Source: Halobacillus hunanensis (GTDB lineage Bacteria > Bacillota > Bacilli > Bacillales > Halobacillaceae). From it: 64,000 nucleotides of DNA. Below the pieces are notes generated by a model, which was not told the DNA's origin, did not search any database, and worked only from the letters and a program-made list of their open reading frames with translations. Shown piece by piece: positions 47,770 to 59,754 of this stretch. The translations under genes were made by a program, and so were the position numbers. The stretch is from the NCBI RefSeq assembly GCF_900166655.1, contig NZ_FVZB01000007.1, positions 496,001 through 560,000 on the forward strand, given 5' to 3'. Positions within the stretch are counted from its first letter, which is position 1. Every line of letters starts with the position of its first letter.

Positions 47770-49491
47770 ATGTCTGCACAACGAACAGGTCAAACACTAG
47801 TAGAACAACTCATAGACTGGGAAGTCAATCATGTATATGGACTTCCTGGGGACTCGATTAACGAATTCATAGATGATTTAAGAAAAGAACAGGACAGAAT
47901 CAAATTCTTTCAAGTACGGCATGAAGAAACAGGTGCTCTTGCAGCATCGGCTTATGCGAAATTGACAGGTAAATTGGGAGTTTGTTTGTCCATTGCCGGT
48001 CCAGGCGGAATTCATCTTCTAAATGGTCTGTATGACGCTAAAGGAGACGGTGCGCCAGTACTGGCCATTGTCGGACAGGTAAGCAGTGAAGCAGTGGGAA
48101 CAGGTGCCTTTCAAGAAGTGAACCTGGAGCGGCTGTTTGATGATGTCGCCGTCTTCAATGAACGAGCTGAAACAGAAACTCAGCTGCCTGATCTATTAAA
48201 CCAGGCCATTCGTGAAGCTTACGCTAAAAAAGGGGTGGCTGTGTTAGTCGTGCCAGATGATATTTTCTCGAGGAAGCAAAAGAGCGAAGAAAGGCTGACG
48301 GCACAAGACTATTATAAGCCGATGATTACCCCAAGGGATGAGCAGCTAAAGGAAGCTCGACAATTGATCGAGCAGTCTGAAAATCCGGTGATCTTAGCTG
48401 GGAAGGGAACGAGTGCGGCTCAAACTGAACTTATCGAATTTGCTGAAACGATTAAAGCTCCAATTGTCCTAAGCTTACTTGCAAAAGGAGTCATCCCCGA
48501 TCACCATCCTTATTGTTTAGGGCACCATGGACAAATTGGCACAAAACCAGCCTATAAAGCGATTAAAGAATGTGATCTGCTTTTATTAATAGGTACACAG
48601 TTTCCATATCGAGATTTCCTGCCAGATCATGTGCAAGCGATTCAAATTGATAACGAGCCCGAACATCTTGGGAAATATTATCCGATTGAACTCGGAATTG
48701 CGGGTGATGCCAAACAGACGCTCAGCCGTCTCACTAAGTTGATGTCACCAAGAAGTGACAATTCAAACCTAGAAAGGTATCAGGACATGATGAATCAGTG
48801 GAGAGTTTCCTTGCAAAAGGAAAAGCGTTCTGAAGAAGATCCGCTGCACGCGCCTCAAGTCATGTTTGAGTTGGAAAAACATATGAAGTCACAAGCTATC
48901 GTATCGACAGATGTGGGGAATGTAACGGTGTGGGCATCACGGTTCCTGCCTTTAGTGGATCAGAAATTCTTAATTTCAGGCTGGCTGGCAACGATGGGAG
49001 TTGGATTACCAGGAGCCCTTGCCGCTCAAATTGCCCATCCTGATCGTCAAGTTATCGGAATTTGCGGCGATGGAGGTTTCTCCATGGGAATGCAGGATTT
49101 TGTAACAGCTGTCAAGTATGAGTTACCGATTAAGATGGTCGTCCTAAATAATAGTAAAATTGGGATGATCAAATATGAGCAAGCTCAAATGGGACACCTT
49201 ACGTATGAAACATCACTAGGCGAGCTTGATTTTGCTAAATTTGCGGAAGCCTGCGGGGGGAAAGGTTATCGAATTGAGTCTTATGAGGATTTATCGACCC
49301 GGATGGAACAAGCATTTTTATCAGATAAGCCGGCGATTATTGATGTGGCGATTGAAGAACAAGCTCCACTGCCAGGGCATATCGACTATCAATCAGCTGT
49401 TAATTACTCGAAGTATGTAATTAAACATTTCTTCGAGACAGGTGACATGGACTTGCCTGACATGAGTAAATCCTGGGAACGTTTAAAATAA
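47770..49491 (+). CDS. ydaP: Pyruvate oxidase-like TPP enzyme
   Basis: A 573-residue thiamine-diphosphate flavoenzyme with three domains: PYR domain with the catalytic glutamate in RHEETGALAASAYAKLTG, central FAD-binding domain, and PP domain with the TPP motif GDGGFSMGMQDFVTA ending in VVLNN. Length and motifs match YdaP/PoxB pyruvate oxidases, which convert pyruvate to acetate (or acetyl phosphate). The ribosome site is weak (GGAAGGATG). The SigB-like promoter fits a stress role. The C-terminal helix (DLPDMSKSWERLK) may help membrane contact as in PoxB. Confidence 0.88.
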   Translation: MSAQRTGQTLVEQLIDWEVNHVYGLPGDSINEFIDDLRKEQDRIKFFQVRHEETGALAASAYAKLTGKLGVCLSIAGPGGIHLLNGLYDAKGDGAPVLAIVGQVSSEAVGTGAFQEVNLERLFDDVAVFNERAETETQLPDLLNQAIREAYAKKGVAVLVVPDDIFSRKQKSEERLTAQDYYKPMITPRDEQLKEARQLIEQSENPVILAGKGTSAAQTELIEFAETIKAPIVLSLLAKGVIPDHHPYCLGHHGQIGTKPAYKAIKECDLLLLIGTQFPYRDFLPDHVQAIQIDNEPEHLGKYYPIELGIAGDAKQTLSRLTKLMSPRSDNSNLERYQDMMNQWRVSLQKEKRSEEDPLHAPQVMFELEKHMKSQAIVSTDVGNVTVWASRFLPLVDQKFLISGWLATMGVGLPGALAAQIAHPDRQVIGICGDGGFSMGMQDFVTAVKYELPIKMVVLNNSKIGMIKYEQAQMGHLTYETSLGELDFAKFAEACGGKGYRIESYEDLSTRMEQAFLSDKPAIIDVAIEEQAPLPGHIDYQSAVNYSKYVIKHFFETGDMDLPDMSKSWERLK

Positions 49492-49497
49492 ATATAT

Positions 49498-49533
49498 AAA
49501 AAGGTCCGCTAACTTAGTTAGCGGACCTTTTTA
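49498..49533 (+). terminator. Terminator of ydaP
   Basis: AAGGTCCGCTAAC/GTTAGCGGACCTT with a short loop and T on both sides; it may also serve rnjA, which ends 85 bases to the right. Confidence 0.9.
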
Positions 49534-49616
49534 TGTTAAGTTGGCTAGCTGCAGCACCCAGACACTCAAGGTTTATCCTATTCGTGTCTACCGGGGCGCT
49601 TTCACTTTTCGTGTCA

Positions 49617-51284
49617 TCATACTTCCATAATAATCGGAAGGATCATTGGACGGCGTTTCGTTTTCTCAAATAAGAATGGTGCAATCGTGTCAGTGATTTC
49701 ATTCTTAATCTCAGACCACTGAGTAGTGCGGCGGTCCATAACTTTTTCTACATGAGTACTTACAAGCTTTTGCGCTTCTTTAATCAAGTCTTCTGACTCT
49801 CTCATATAAACAAAGCCGCGAGAGATAATGTCAGGACCAGAGGCGATCTTGAATTCCTTCATGTTAATGCTGACAACCACAATAACGAGTCCCTCTTCGG
49901 AAAGAATACGGCGGTCGCGCAGCACGATATTCCCAATATCACCGATGCCGCTGCCATCTACATAAACGGATCCGGATGGGATTTTACCTGCAACCATTGC
50001 TTCGTCTTTGCCAAGGGCCAGGACATCACCATTATCCATTACAAAGCAATTGCTCGGATCGATGCCGCATTCTTCGCTTAACTTCACATGTTCTTTTAAC
50101 ATCCGATATTCACCATGAATCGGCATGAAGAACTTAGGCTGAATTAAACGCAGCATAAGCTTCATTTCTTCCTGGCTTCCGTGACCGGACGTATGAATGT
50201 TATTTAAAGGACCGTGAATGACTTCGGCACCGGCACGGTAAAGTTTATTGATGGTTCGTCCTACACTGATCGTGTTACCAGGGATTGGGGAAGAGGAGAA
50301 CACGACCGTGTCGCCAGGCATAATTTGAATTTGACGGTGAGTTCCATTAGCAATTCGTGATAGAGCTGCCATTGGTTCACCTTGGGAGCCGGTACATAGA
50401 ATCACAACTTCGTGTGCCGGCAAACGGTTAAGCTGCTGGGCGTCAATAAACGTTTCCTTAGGTGCGCGGATGTACCCAAGTTCCTGTCCAATTCGAATCG
50501 ATGATTCCATGCTTCGACCAAATACAGCCACCTTGCGATTATTTCTGACGGCTGCTTCAACGACTTGTTGAAGGCGGTGGATATTTGAAGCAAAGGTTGC
50601 AAAGATTAAACGACCATTCTCACGCGTAAATATATCTTGAATGCTTTGTCCGACTACTCGTTCAGACTTGGTGAATCCTGGTACTTCACTATTCGTGCTA
50701 TCAGATAGTAAAGCGAGTACACCTTCCTTGCCGATCTCAGCCATTCTTGCTAAGTTTGCCGGTTCACCTACCGGGGTGAAATCGAATTTGAAGTCACCTG
50801 TATGGACGACGTTACCTGGCGGTGTTTTTACAACGATTCCATATGAATCCGGAATACTGTGCGTCGTACGGAAGAACGATACAGATGTTTTGCGGAATTT
50901 AATCACATCATCTTCCTGAATCGTGTGCATCTTCGTATTGCGCAATAATCCGTGCTCGTCTAATTTGTTGCGTAACAGTCCCGCTGCAAGCTTACCTGCA
51001 TAAATAGGAATGTTAATTTCACGCAGCAAATAAGGAATTCCGCCAATGTGGTCTTCATGCCCATGGGTGATGAAGAGCCCTTTAATTTTGTCCTCATTTT
51101 GGACTAAATAGGTGTAATCAGGGATAACATAATCAATTCCTAACAATTCGTCTTCTGGAAATTTGATTCCAGCATCAATGAGGATGATTTCGTCCTGGAA
51201 TTGAACAGCGTATGTGTTTTTGCCAATCTCACCGAGTCCGCCTAAGGCGAAAACAGCTGTTTGGTCATTTTTAACAAACTTCAT
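49617..51284 (-). CDS. rnjA: Ribonuclease J1
   Basis: A 555-residue metallo-beta-lactamase-fold ribonuclease with 5'-3' exo- and endonuclease activity, central to mRNA decay and rRNA maturation. The zinc motif [10 protein letters not shown] has H74, H76, D78 and H79; the beta-CASP domain ([15 protein letters not shown]) and [13 protein letters not shown] follow, then the C-terminal dimer domain. The length matches B. subtilis RNase J1. The ribosome site GGAGAA is inside the end of rpoY, which stops three bases before the ATG. Confidence 0.97.
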   Translation of the reverse strand: MKFVKNDQTAVFALGGLGEIGKNTYAVQFQDEIILIDAGIKFPEDELLGIDYVIPDYTYLVQNEDKIKGLFITHGHEDHIGGIPYLLREINIPIYAGKLAAGLLRNKLDEHGLLRNTKMHTIQEDDVIKFRKTSVSFFRTTHSIPDSYGIVVKTPPGNVVHTGDFKFDFTPVGEPANLARMAEIGKEGVLALLSDSTNSEVPGFTKSERVVGQSIQDIFTRENGRLIFATFASNIHRLQQVVEAAVRNNRKVAVFGRSMESSIRIGQELGYIRAPKETFIDAQQLNRLPAHEVVILCTGSQGEPMAALSRIANGTHRQIQIMPGDTVVFSSSPIPGNTISVGRTINKLYRAGAEVIHGPLNNIHTSGHGSQEEMKLMLRLIQPKFFMPIHGEYRMLKEHVKLSEECGIDPSNCFVMDNGDVLALGKDEAMVAGKIPSGSVYVDGSGIGDIGNIVLRDRRILSEEGLVIVVVSINMKEFKIASGPDIISRGFVYMRESEDLIKEAQKLVSTHVEKVMDRRTTQWSEIKNEITDTIAPFLFEKTKRRPMILPIIMEV

Positions 51285-51287
51285 TTG

Positions 51288-51497
51288 TTACACATTCTCC
51301 AGTTGAAAATCTTCAGACTGTTTCTCATAAGCCAAGTGATCCTCATCAAGCACCTGGATAAATTCAATATTAATATTATTATCGGCCAATTTTTTACGGA
51401 CTTCTCTCTCTTTTTCCGCTTCAACGTACATGGCCTTTGTACGTTCACGAACAGGAACCTCTTGTGCGTGTTCCTGGTACAATACTTTAAAAATCAT
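51288..51497 (-). CDS. rpoY: RNA polymerase epsilon subunit RpoY
   Basis: A 69-residue small subunit of RNA polymerase found only in Firmicutes. [20 protein letters not shown] and [15 protein letters not shown] fit the family. It binds near the secondary channel side of the polymerase. The start follows AAGGAG by ten bases; the frame is open 28 codons further without support. It is coupled to rnjA, the common arrangement in Bacilli. Confidence 0.95.
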   Translation of the reverse strand: MIFKVLYQEHAQEVPVRERTKAMYVEAEKEREVRKKLADNNINIEFIQVLDEDHLAYEKQSEDFQLENV

Positions 51498-51626
51498 GTT
51501 TTTATCGCTCCTTACTAAGAATAGTTTTCTCGATCTTCTGTTGATTATGATAGCACGTTTATTATGAATATGGGAATTCATTCCAAGGTTGAATCAGTCA
51601 CACTCCGCCATATGACTATTGGTTAT

Positions 51627-51698
51627 TTACGCGTATTTTTTTCGTTCCAAAAGTTTTTTCCAACGTTTTCTAAGCTTTCTTCTAAGACGCTTCATCAT
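51627..51698 (-). CDS. 23-residue strongly cationic peptide upstream of rpoY-rnjA
   Basis: A short ORF starting MMKRLRRKLRKRWKKLLERK and ending KYA: 13 of 23 residues are lysine or arginine, and the pattern is that of an amphipathic helix. GAAAGGAG lies nine bases before the ATG and a good promoter lies 75 bases upstream, so it is the first frame of the rpoY-rnjA transcript. It could be an RNA-binding or membrane-active peptide, a leader, or a translated stretch without function. No family is recognised. Confidence 0.55.
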   Translation of the reverse strand: MMKRLRRKLRKRWKKLLERKKYA

Positions 51699-51772
51699 GT
51701 GCAGCCATCTCCTTTCGTGATGAAGAAAGTCAGCAAAAAACGTTAAACCGCCCAATCCCTGTTATCTTTAGT

Positions 51773-51801
51773 ATAATACGGTTTCGGTCAGAATGAAACA
51801 A
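51773..51801 (-). promoter_or_regulatory. Promoter of the peptide-rpoY-rnjA operon
   Basis: On the minus strand TTGTTT and TATTAT are separated by 17 bases; transcription would start near 51766. Confidence 0.6.
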
Positions 51802-51974
51802 TTACCTTTCATCAATTTCAAATATGTTCCCGAAAAAAGTAACGAATTATGAATATCTTTCGTTTTTCTTCTCAATTATATCCACTCATGCTAAAGTATA
51901 GCCAGCGCAGAAAGTGGCTAAAAGTTAAATTACGTATCTTGTATCTTTAATTTGTAGTGAGAGGAATGATGAGT

Positions 51975-52751
51975 ATGGGTAAAATAGCATTTTTTGATAT
52001 AGACGGAACGCTGTTAAATCATAAGAAAGAACTGCCGGAGAGCACGATTAAAGCAGTAAAGGATCTACAAAAGCAAGGGGTGTACTGTGCGATTGCGACA
52101 GGGCGAGCCCCGTTTATGTATAAAGAATTGAGGGAAACCCTCGGCATAAATTCTTATGTTAGCTTTAATGGACAGTATGTGGTATTTGAAGGTAAACCAG
52201 TATATGAAAATCCATTACCGAAAGATCACTTAGAAAAACTCTACATGGATGCAGAAGAAAATAACCATCCGATGGTGTTTATGAACCAGGATGAAATGAA
52301 AGCATCAGATCGTGAACAAATGTACATTAAAGAAAGTCTTGCCACTTTACATTTTGACTATCCAGCGATTGATGCGACCTTTTACAACGACTCAGAAATT
52401 TATCAGTCGTTGCTGTTCTGCGAAGGTGATGAACTGAAATACTATAAATCGAAATATGATGCTTTTGACTTTATACGCTGGCATCCTTATTCTTGTGATG
52501 TTCTGCCTAAAGGCGGTTCAAAAGCAGAAGGGATTAAGCAATTAATTGATGCTGCCGGGCTTAAGATTGAGGATACGTATGCATTTGGGGATGGGTTGAA
52601 TGATATAGAAATGATTCGCGAGGTAGGAACTGGCGTTGCTATGGGCAATGCCGTGGATGAAACAAAAGCTGTTAGTGATCATATCACTGCAGACGTTGAT
52701 GATGATGGCCTTGTAAAAGCGATCTATGATATCAACTTATTATCTAAATAA
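51975..52751 (+). CDS. ykrA: Cof-type HAD phosphatase YkrA
   Basis: A 258-residue phosphatase of the haloacid dehalogenase superfamily, Cof subgroup. The catalytic motif I is IAFFDIDGTLLNH, motif II is IATGRAP, and motif IV is FGDGLNDIEMI, with a large C2-type cap between them. The substrate is likely a sugar or cofactor phosphate. GAGAGGA lies nine bases before the ATG; upstream in-frame ATGs overlap it. Its place between rnjA and def is the same as B. subtilis ykrA. Confidence 0.92.
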   Translation: MGKIAFFDIDGTLLNHKKELPESTIKAVKDLQKQGVYCAIATGRAPFMYKELRETLGINSYVSFNGQYVVFEGKPVYENPLPKDHLEKLYMDAEENNHPMVFMNQDEMKASDREQMYIKESLATLHFDYPAIDATFYNDSEIYQSLLFCEGDELKYYKSKYDAFDFIRWHPYSCDVLPKGGSKAEGIKQLIDAAGLKIEDTYAFGDGLNDIEMIREVGTGVAMGNAVDETKAVSDHITADVDDDGLVKAIYDINLLSK

Positions 52752-52783
52752 AGAAACGCCTGCACTTGCGGGCGTTTCTTTTA
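52749..52783 (+). terminator. Terminator of ykrA
   Basis: AAGAAACGCC/GGGCGTTTCTT with a short loop and TTTATTT tail. Confidence 0.88.
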
Positions 52784-52812
52784 TTTGGGGTAATTATTGA
52801 TTTCTGTACCTT

Positions 52813-53367
52813 TTAGGCATCAGCCGGTTTGGCATTTTCAGGTTCTTTAAAGGGTTGATCCTGATCAATGTGATCGTAAAACATAATGCCATGGAGATGG
52901 TCAATTTCATGCTGAAAAACAATTGCAGCATAATCTTTCAGGCGCAGCTTGACTTCATTACCTTCCAAATCAACGGCTTTCACCGTAATCCTCCGATATC
53001 TTGGAACATAGCCGGGAACTTCCCGGTCCACAGATAAACAGCCTTCTCCAGAAGAAAGGTAGGTGCGTTCCACAGAGTGACTAATAATGCGCGGATTAAA
53101 TAACCCATAACTGTAAAACTTATCATTTAAATCAGTGAAATGAACCGCAAGCATCCGTTTATTCACATTAATTTGCGGGGCGGCCAGCCCGACACCCGGA
53201 CGCAGACCGTAGCGTTCACAAACCTGTTCATCCTGACTATTCTTTAAGTACTCCAGCATATCTGTAAGAATTCGCTTGTCTTCTTCATTTGGCGGAATCT
53301 CTACTTCTTCGGTTACTTTTCTAAGAGCGGGGTGCCCCTCGCGTATAATATCGTCCATTGTAATCAT
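52813..53367 (-). CDS. def: Peptide deformylase
   Basis: A 184-residue metallo-hydrolase that removes the formyl group from new proteins. The three family motifs are present: [13 protein letters not shown] and QHEIDHLHG, which bind Fe2+/Zn2+ and water. Length and the insertion before motif 1 fit the type II enzymes of Gram-positives (B. subtilis DefB/YkrB). The start ATG follows AAAGGATG by six bases; three upstream codons overlap it. Confidence 0.95.
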   Translation of the reverse strand: MITMDDIIREGHPALRKVTEEVEIPPNEEDKRILTDMLEYLKNSQDEQVCERYGLRPGVGLAAPQINVNKRMLAVHFTDLNDKFYSYGLFNPRIISHSVERTYLSSGEGCLSVDREVPGYVPRYRRITVKAVDLEGNEVKLRLKDYAAIVFQHEIDHLHGIMFYDHIDQDQPFKEPENAKPADA

Positions 53368-53549
53368 CCAATTCATCCTTTCTGAACACCAACATCTAAT
53401 TCGTATTTTATTTTAACATAGAAAGACCAATGATTATGGTTATGGCAAAACTGGAAAGAAAAAGAAGTCTTTCAATTTAATTTTATTTATTATACTATTG
53501 TACATATGATAAAAAAGTCAGCAAGACACCAGTTAGAGGGGGAGAAATT

Positions 53550-54263
53550 GTGCGTTTGACTAAGGTTGTCTCGTTGCTAGCGGCAACGATTTTTATTTTG
53601 TCTGCGTGTTCTGGCCAATCGGCTCAGGAAAAAATATACGATCATTTAGAAAAAGCAGTATCGCTCGAAGATGAGTTTCGGAAGCAGCAAGAACCGCTAA
53701 AGAAATTAGAGCAACAAGAACAAGAGTTATACAATCAAATCATTGACTTAAGTATGGACGAGTTCGACCAAATAAAAAAGTTGTCTAAGGAAGCGGCAGC
53801 ACTAGTCGAAGAGCGAGAAGAAAAACTGAAGCTTGAGAAGGAAAGCATAGACGCTGCCAAAGAGGAATTTGATAAGATTAAACCTTTGATTGAGGATCTG
53901 GACGAAGAGCAAGCCGAAGCTAAAAAAATTGCTGAACAGCTTGTGGAAACGATGAATAGCCGTTATAACGCCTATCAGGATTTATATAAGGCCTATCAGA
54001 AGGCGCTCGATTTAGATAAGGAATTGTATGAAATGCTTCAGCAGAAGGATTTAACACAAGAAGAACTGCAGCAGCAAGTAAAAAGTATTAATGAAAGTTA
54101 CAGCGCTGTAATCGAAGCTAACGAACAGTTCAATACCTATACAAAAGAATATAATGAACTTAAGAAACAATTTTATGAAGCGGTTGGACTCGATGTCACT
54201 TATGAGGATTCCGCTGAGAGTGAATCAAAAGATAATAAAAATAAGTCAGAAGAAGCAGAATAG
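53550..54263 (+). CDS. ykyA: YkyA-type lipoprotein, coiled coil
   Basis: A 237-residue lipoprotein. The signal peptide ends in the lipobox LSAC; the rest is almost entirely helical and rich in E, K and Q (for example KLEQQEQELYNQII), a long coiled coil, with a polar acidic tail. This matches YkyA, which lies directly upstream of pdhA in B. subtilis as here. The function is unknown. The start is a GTG seven bases after GGGGGAG. Confidence 0.85.
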   Translation: MRLTKVVSLLAATIFILSACSGQSAQEKIYDHLEKAVSLEDEFRKQQEPLKKLEQQEQELYNQIIDLSMDEFDQIKKLSKEAAALVEEREEKLKLEKESIDAAKEEFDKIKPLIEDLDEEQAEAKKIAEQLVETMNSRYNAYQDLYKAYQKALDLDKELYEMLQQKDLTQEELQQQVKSINESYSAVIEANEQFNTYTKEYNELKKQFYEAVGLDVTYEDSAESESKDNKNKSEEAE

Positions 54264-54268
54264 AAATA

Positions 54269-54296
54269 GCGGCCCTAACAAAGGGTCGCTTTTTTC
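54269..54296 (+). terminator. Terminator of ykyA
   Basis: GCGGCCCT/AGGGTCGC (one G-U), 5-base loop, seven T. Confidence 0.88.
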
Positions 54297-54667
54297 TTGA
54301 GTAAAATAATTTGCATCCTCAATCGAAAAAAAGTAAAATTAATACAGCCTTAATAAAATAATGGTACAGAATTCATCATTCGTTTTTAAGGAATTTCAAG
54401 AATTAGGTAGTGAATGCTCAACATTAGCAACTATTCGTTGCAGAGTGTTTGACGAATCCCTTCCCCTTGAGCTAAACTACATATGAAAATATTATTGTAC
54501 CAATAAACATTGCTTTGACAATATAACAGTTTGACTAATTTCGCGCTTATGATTAATCAAGATGTGTTCAGGGTAAAACGTAGTAGAGCAAATAGGTACA
54601 GTTTTTTTCGGAGTTTTGGGAATGCTACTCAACAGCATCTATTTTAAATGGAGAAAGGAAGAGGTGA
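54297..54667 (+). other. Long leader region of pdhABCD
   Basis: A 370-base gap before pdhA. It holds two -35-like hexamers (TTGACA at 54515, TTGACT at 54532) without good -10 partners at normal distance, and a small hairpin GCAAC/GTTGC at 54429-54443. No T-box, riboswitch or cre site is recognised. The transcription start of the operon is therefore undecided. Confidence 0.4.
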
Positions 54668-55756
<1,089 letters not shown>

Positions 55757-55759
55757 ATC

Positions 55760-56737
55760 ATGGCACAAATGACAATGATTCAAGCCATCACAGACGCGAT
55801 GCGCACAGAACTTAAGAACGACGAGAACGTGCTCGTCTTTGGTGAAGACGTTGGCCAGAACGGCGGCGTATTCCGTGCAACAGAAGGTCTTCAAGATGAA
55901 TTCGGCGAAGACCGTGTGTTCGATACACCACTAGCTGAGTCAGGAATCGGTGGTTTGTCCATAGGTCTTGCACTTACTGACTTCCGTCCCGTTCCTGAAA
56001 TTCAGTTTTTCGGATTTGTTTATGAGACGATGGACGCCATTAACGGTCAAATGGCTCGTTACCGTTACCGTACAGGAAACACGAAAAACATGCCGATTAC
56101 AGTCCGTTCTCCTTTTGGCGGCGGTGTTCATACACCAGAACTTCACGCTGACAGTCTGGAAGGATTAATGGCTCAACAGCCTGGTTTGAAGGTTGTCATT
56201 CCTTCCAACCCATACGATGCTAAAGGCCTGCTTATCCAGTCCATCCGTGATAACGATCCGGTTATTTTCTTAGAACACATGAAACTGTACCGTTCATTCC
56301 GTGAAGAAGTTCCTGAAGAAGAATATACCGTGGATCTTGGAAAAGCTAATGTGAAGCGTGAAGGTACAGATGTAACCCTTATTGCCTATGGTGCAATGGT
56401 ACATTCTTGCCTGAAAGCAGCTGACGCATTGGAAGAAGACGGCATCAGTGCAGAAGTCATCGACTTGCGTACGGTAAGTCCTGTAGATTACGAGACTATT
56501 CTCGCTTCTGTTGAGAAAACTAATCGTGCCGTTATGGTTCAGGAAGCTCAGAAACAAGCTGGTATTGCTGCCAATGTCGTTTCTGAAATTCAAGAAAAAG
56601 CTATTCTGCATCTTGAAGCACCAGTTCTGCGCGTGACTGCACCTGATACAGTCTATGCCTTCACCCAAGCAGAAGAAGTATGGCTTCCAGACCACAACGA
56701 TATTGTTGAAAAAGTAAATAAAGTAATGAATTTCTAA
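55760..56737 (+). CDS. pdhB: Pyruvate dehydrogenase E1 beta
   Basis: A 325-residue subunit completing the E1 active site. [20 protein letters not shown] near the N-terminus, [16 protein letters not shown], and [17 protein letters not shown] are typical; the C-terminal domain has [16 protein letters not shown] precedes the ATG, inside the end of pdhA. Codon use is that of a highly expressed gene, as for its neighbours. Confidence 0.96.
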   Translation: MAQMTMIQAITDAMRTELKNDENVLVFGEDVGQNGGVFRATEGLQDEFGEDRVFDTPLAESGIGGLSIGLALTDFRPVPEIQFFGFVYETMDAINGQMARYRYRTGNTKNMPITVRSPFGGGVHTPELHADSLEGLMAQQPGLKVVIPSNPYDAKGLLIQSIRDNDPVIFLEHMKLYRSFREEVPEEEYTVDLGKANVKREGTDVTLIAYGAMVHSCLKAADALEEDGISAEVIDLRTVSPVDYETILASVEKTNRAVMVQEAQKQAGIAANVVSEIQEKAILHLEAPVLRVTAPDTVYAFTQAEEVWLPDHNDIVEKVNKVMNF

Positions 56738-56765
56738 ACATCTCTACTAATAGGAGGTAATAACC

Positions 56766-58088
56766 GTGGCGTTCGAATTTAAACTGCCCGATATCGGTGA
56801 AGGGATCCACGAAGGTGAAATCGCCAAGTGGTTCGTCAAACCCGGTGATGAAGTAAAAGAAGACGATGTACTTTGTGAAGTGCAAAATGACAAAGCAGTA
56901 GTAGAAATCCCTTCCCAAGTTGATGGTACTGTTAAAGAACTGCATGTTGAAGAAGGCGAAACAACAACTGTAGGGACAGTCATTATTACCATTGATGACG
57001 GTTCAGAAGACTCAGGCGATGATTCTGCGGAAGAGTCAAAAGACGAGTCCAAAGAGGAATCAAAAGAAGAACCTAAGAAAGATAAACAAGAGTCTTCAAA
57101 GAAAGAGAAGAAGGAAGAGAAATCCGAGCAGCCTGCTGCACAAACTGATGACAGCGATGTAGATGAAGATAAACGTGTTATTGCCATGCCGTCTGTTAGA
57201 AAATATGCACGTGATAACGACGTTGACATCCGTAAAGTACAAGGCTCAGGGAAAAATGGCCGCGTCTTAAAAGACGATGTGGACAGCTTCCTTGATGGTG
57301 GACAAACACAAGCATCTGAAGACAGTGCTGACGAAACAGCAACCGAAGAAACAACAGCTCAAGAGGCGCCGGCAGCTGGTGAAGCTTATCCTGAAACTCG
57401 TGAGAAGATGAGCGGTATGCGTAAAGCGATTGCGAAAGCGATGGTCAACTCTAAACATACAGCTCCGCATGTTACGCTAATGGATGAAGTGGATGTATCA
57501 GAACTTGTTGCTCACCGTAAGAAATTCAAAGCTGTCGCAGCAGAGCAGGACATTAAGCTGACATACCTTCCTTATGTAGTCAAAGCATTAGTGTCAACAC
57601 TGAAGAAATATCCAGTCCTAAATACTTCTTTAGATGACGAAACGGATGAAATTATTCAAAAACACTATTATAATATTGGTATTGCAGCTGATACAGATAA
57701 AGGATTACTTGTGCCTGTTGTTAAAGATGCAGATCGTAAATCGATCTTCTCCATTTCAAGTGAAGTAAATGAGTTAGCTGTGAAAGCACGTGACGGCAAA
57801 CTTTCTTCCGCTGAAATGAAAGGTGCATCTACAACGATTACAAATATCGGTTCCGCTGGAGGACAGTGGTTTACTCCAGTTATTAACCATCCAGAAGTAG
57901 CAATCCTTGGAATTGGACGTATTGCCGAAAAGCCGGTTGTACGTGACGGCGAAGTTGTCGTTGCTCCAGTACTAGCTATTTCATTAAGCTTTGATCACCG
58001 TATGATCGACGGTGCTACAGCACAGCATGCAATGAATAACATCAAGCGTTTACTGAACGATCCACAATTAATCATGATGGAGGCGTAA
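56766..58088 (+). CDS. pdhC: Pyruvate dehydrogenase E2, lipoyl acetyltransferase
   Basis: A 440-residue core enzyme. One lipoyl domain with the lipoylated lysine K43 in QNDKAVVEI, an acidic-basic linker rich in E, K and S (residues ~80-130), the subunit-binding domain ([20 protein letters not shown]), a second linker, and the catalytic domain with [12 protein letters not shown] (histidine and aspartate of the acyltransferase). The start is a GTG seven bases after AGGAGG. pdhD begins three bases after the stop. Confidence 0.96.
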   Translation: MAFEFKLPDIGEGIHEGEIAKWFVKPGDEVKEDDVLCEVQNDKAVVEIPSQVDGTVKELHVEEGETTTVGTVIITIDDGSEDSGDDSAEESKDESKEESKEEPKKDKQESSKKEKKEEKSEQPAAQTDDSDVDEDKRVIAMPSVRKYARDNDVDIRKVQGSGKNGRVLKDDVDSFLDGGQTQASEDSADETATEETTAQEAPAAGEAYPETREKMSGMRKAIAKAMVNSKHTAPHVTLMDEVDVSELVAHRKKFKAVAAEQDIKLTYLPYVVKALVSTLKKYPVLNTSLDDETDEIIQKHYYNIGIAADTDKGLLVPVVKDADRKSIFSISSEVNELAVKARDGKLSSAEMKGASTTITNIGSAGGQWFTPVINHPEVAILGIGRIAEKPVVRDGEVVVAPVLAISLSFDHRMIDGATAQHAMNNIKRLLNDPQLIMMEA

Positions 58089-58091
58089 AGT

Positions 58092-59501
58092 ATGGTAGTA
58101 GGAGATTTTCCAATTGAATTAGACACATTAGTAGTAGGTGCGGGGCCTGGCGGTTATGTAGCCGCCATCCGTGCCGCACAAACAGGTCAAAAGGTTACCA
58201 TCGTAGACAAAGGAAACCTGGGCGGTGTTTGTCTGAACGTTGGCTGTGTACCTTCTAAGGCACTTATTCAAGCAGGTCATCGTTTTGAACATGCCAAAGG
58301 TGCAGAAGACATGGGGATTCAGTCTGAAAACACTACTGTTGACTTTTCCAAAGTACAAGAATGGAAAGGCGGCGTTGTTAAAAAGCTGACTGGTGGTGTA
58401 GAAGGCTTACTTAAAGGCAATAAGGTTGACATCGTTAAAGGCGAAGTTTATTTCGTGGACAAAAATACAGTCCGCGTCATGGATGAAAAGAACTCTCAAA
58501 CGTACACGTTCAACAATTGCATCATTGCGACAGGTTCTCGTCCAATCGAGCTTCCGTCCTTTAAATTCTCTGACCGTGTACTAGATTCTACAGGAGCTCT
58601 TGATTTAAAAGAAGTTCCTAAGAAGCTGGTTGTAATTGGCGGCGGATACATTGGAACAGAGCTTGGTACGGCTTACGCGAACTTCGATACAGAAGTAACT
58701 ATTCTTGAAGGCACAAAAGATATTCTTGGCGGTTTCGAGAAACAAATGTCCACACTTGTTAAACGCCGTTTGAAGAAAAAAGGTGTTGAAGTCGTAACGA
58801 ACGCTATGGCTCAAGGTGTTGAGGAAACCAAAGATGGTGTGACAGTTAAATATGAAGTGAAAGGCGAGGAGAAATCCATTGAAGCCGATTACGTTCTTGT
58901 CACAGTCGGACGTCGTCCAAACACCGATGAGATTGGTCTTGAGGAACTTGGAATCGAAATGAGTGATAAAGGAGTCATTCAAACCGATAAACAATCCCGT
59001 ACAAACATCGATAACATTTATGCAATCGGTGATATTGTTGAAGGATTGCCGCTTGCTCACAAAGCTTCTTATGAAGGTAAAATTGCTGCTGAAGCGATTG
59101 CTGGAGAGAAATCTGAGATTGATTACTTAGGAATTCCTGAAGTGGTATTTTCAGATCCAGAATTAGCTTCTGTAGGGTACAGAGAGCAAGAAGCGAAGGA
59201 TGCAGGATATGATGTACAAGCATCTAAATTCCCATTCGGAGCTAATGGCCGTGCGCTATCTCTTAACGACAGTGATGGTTTCTTGAAGCTGATTACTCGT
59301 AAAGAGGATGGTCTGGTCCTTGGCGCTCAAATCGCAGGTCCAAACGCCAGTGATATGATTGCTGAACTTGGTCTTGCCGTTGAATCAGGCATGACTGCTG
59401 AAGACTTGGCTCTAACCATTCATGCTCACCCAACTCTAGGTGAGATTACAATGGAAGCGGCTGAGGTTGCAATGGGACAGCCTATTCATATCGTTAAATA
59501 A
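58092..59501 (+). CDS. pdhD: Dihydrolipoamide dehydrogenase E3
   Basis: A 469-residue flavoprotein that reoxidises lipoamide with NAD+. FAD motif [15 protein letters not shown], redox pair in [16 protein letters not shown] motif [12 protein letters not shown], second FAD motif YAIGDIVEG and the catalytic HAHPTLGE at the C-terminus are all intact, in contrast to the relative at 4.1 kb. GGAGGCG precedes the ATG. Last gene of the operon, followed by a strong terminator. Confidence 0.97.
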   Translation: MVVGDFPIELDTLVVGAGPGGYVAAIRAAQTGQKVTIVDKGNLGGVCLNVGCVPSKALIQAGHRFEHAKGAEDMGIQSENTTVDFSKVQEWKGGVVKKLTGGVEGLLKGNKVDIVKGEVYFVDKNTVRVMDEKNSQTYTFNNCIIATGSRPIELPSFKFSDRVLDSTGALDLKEVPKKLVVIGGGYIGTELGTAYANFDTEVTILEGTKDILGGFEKQMSTLVKRRLKKKGVEVVTNAMAQGVEETKDGVTVKYEVKGEEKSIEADYVLVTVGRRPNTDEIGLEELGIEMSDKGVIQTDKQSRTNIDNIYAIGDIVEGLPLAHKASYEGKIAAEAIAGEKSEIDYLGIPEVVFSDPELASVGYREQEAKDAGYDVQASKFPFGANGRALSLNDSDGFLKLITRKEDGLVLGAQIAGPNASDMIAELGLAVESGMTAEDLALTIHAHPTLGEITMEAAEVAMGQPIHIVK

Positions 59502-59513
59502 TTAGTTATTGTC

Positions 59514-59549
59514 AGCTCCTAACTCAAATCGTGAGTTAGGAGCTTTTTT
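59514..59549 (+). terminator. Terminator of pdhABCD
   Basis: A perfect 13-bp stem AGCTCCTAACTCA/TGAGTTAGGAGCT with a 5-base loop and T tail. Confidence 0.93.
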
Positions 59550-59679
59550 ATTTTATAGAATTTATAAGTATCCAAGGATGTGAATTTGTACTGTATGTCA
59601 CATACCGTATCAAACGAAAGATAGTTCGGTGTTGTAGCTTAAGACCCTACAGGAGCATCGAGATTCGCTTAATTAAGCA

Positions 59680-59720
59680 CAAAAACCCCCGTATCACTTG
59701 TTTGGATACGGGGGTTTTTG
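59680..59720. terminator. Terminator of BCCT carrier gene, bidirectional
   Basis: AAAAACCCCCGTATC/GATACGGGGGTTTTT, 15 bp, 9-base loop, T on both strands. Confidence 0.92.
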
Positions 59721-59754
59721 TTGTGTTCATCGGTTGACTGAACGATAGCTATTA

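Noticed and set aside
54297-54667. T-box or CcpA (cre) control of the pdh operon
   Set aside because: Neither the T-box AGGGTGGNACCGCG element nor a cre-like TGWNANCGNTNWCA could be found in the leader.
56747-57229. 160-codon Ser-rich minus-strand frame over pdhC
   Set aside because: It mirrors the Glu/Lys-rich linker of pdhC (GAA/TCT complement) and has no translation signal.
58605-59060. 151-codon open frame on the minus strand inside pdhD
   Set aside because: It is a shadow of pdhD, whose motifs are complete; the antisense protein is Cys/Phe/Asn-rich without ribosome site.
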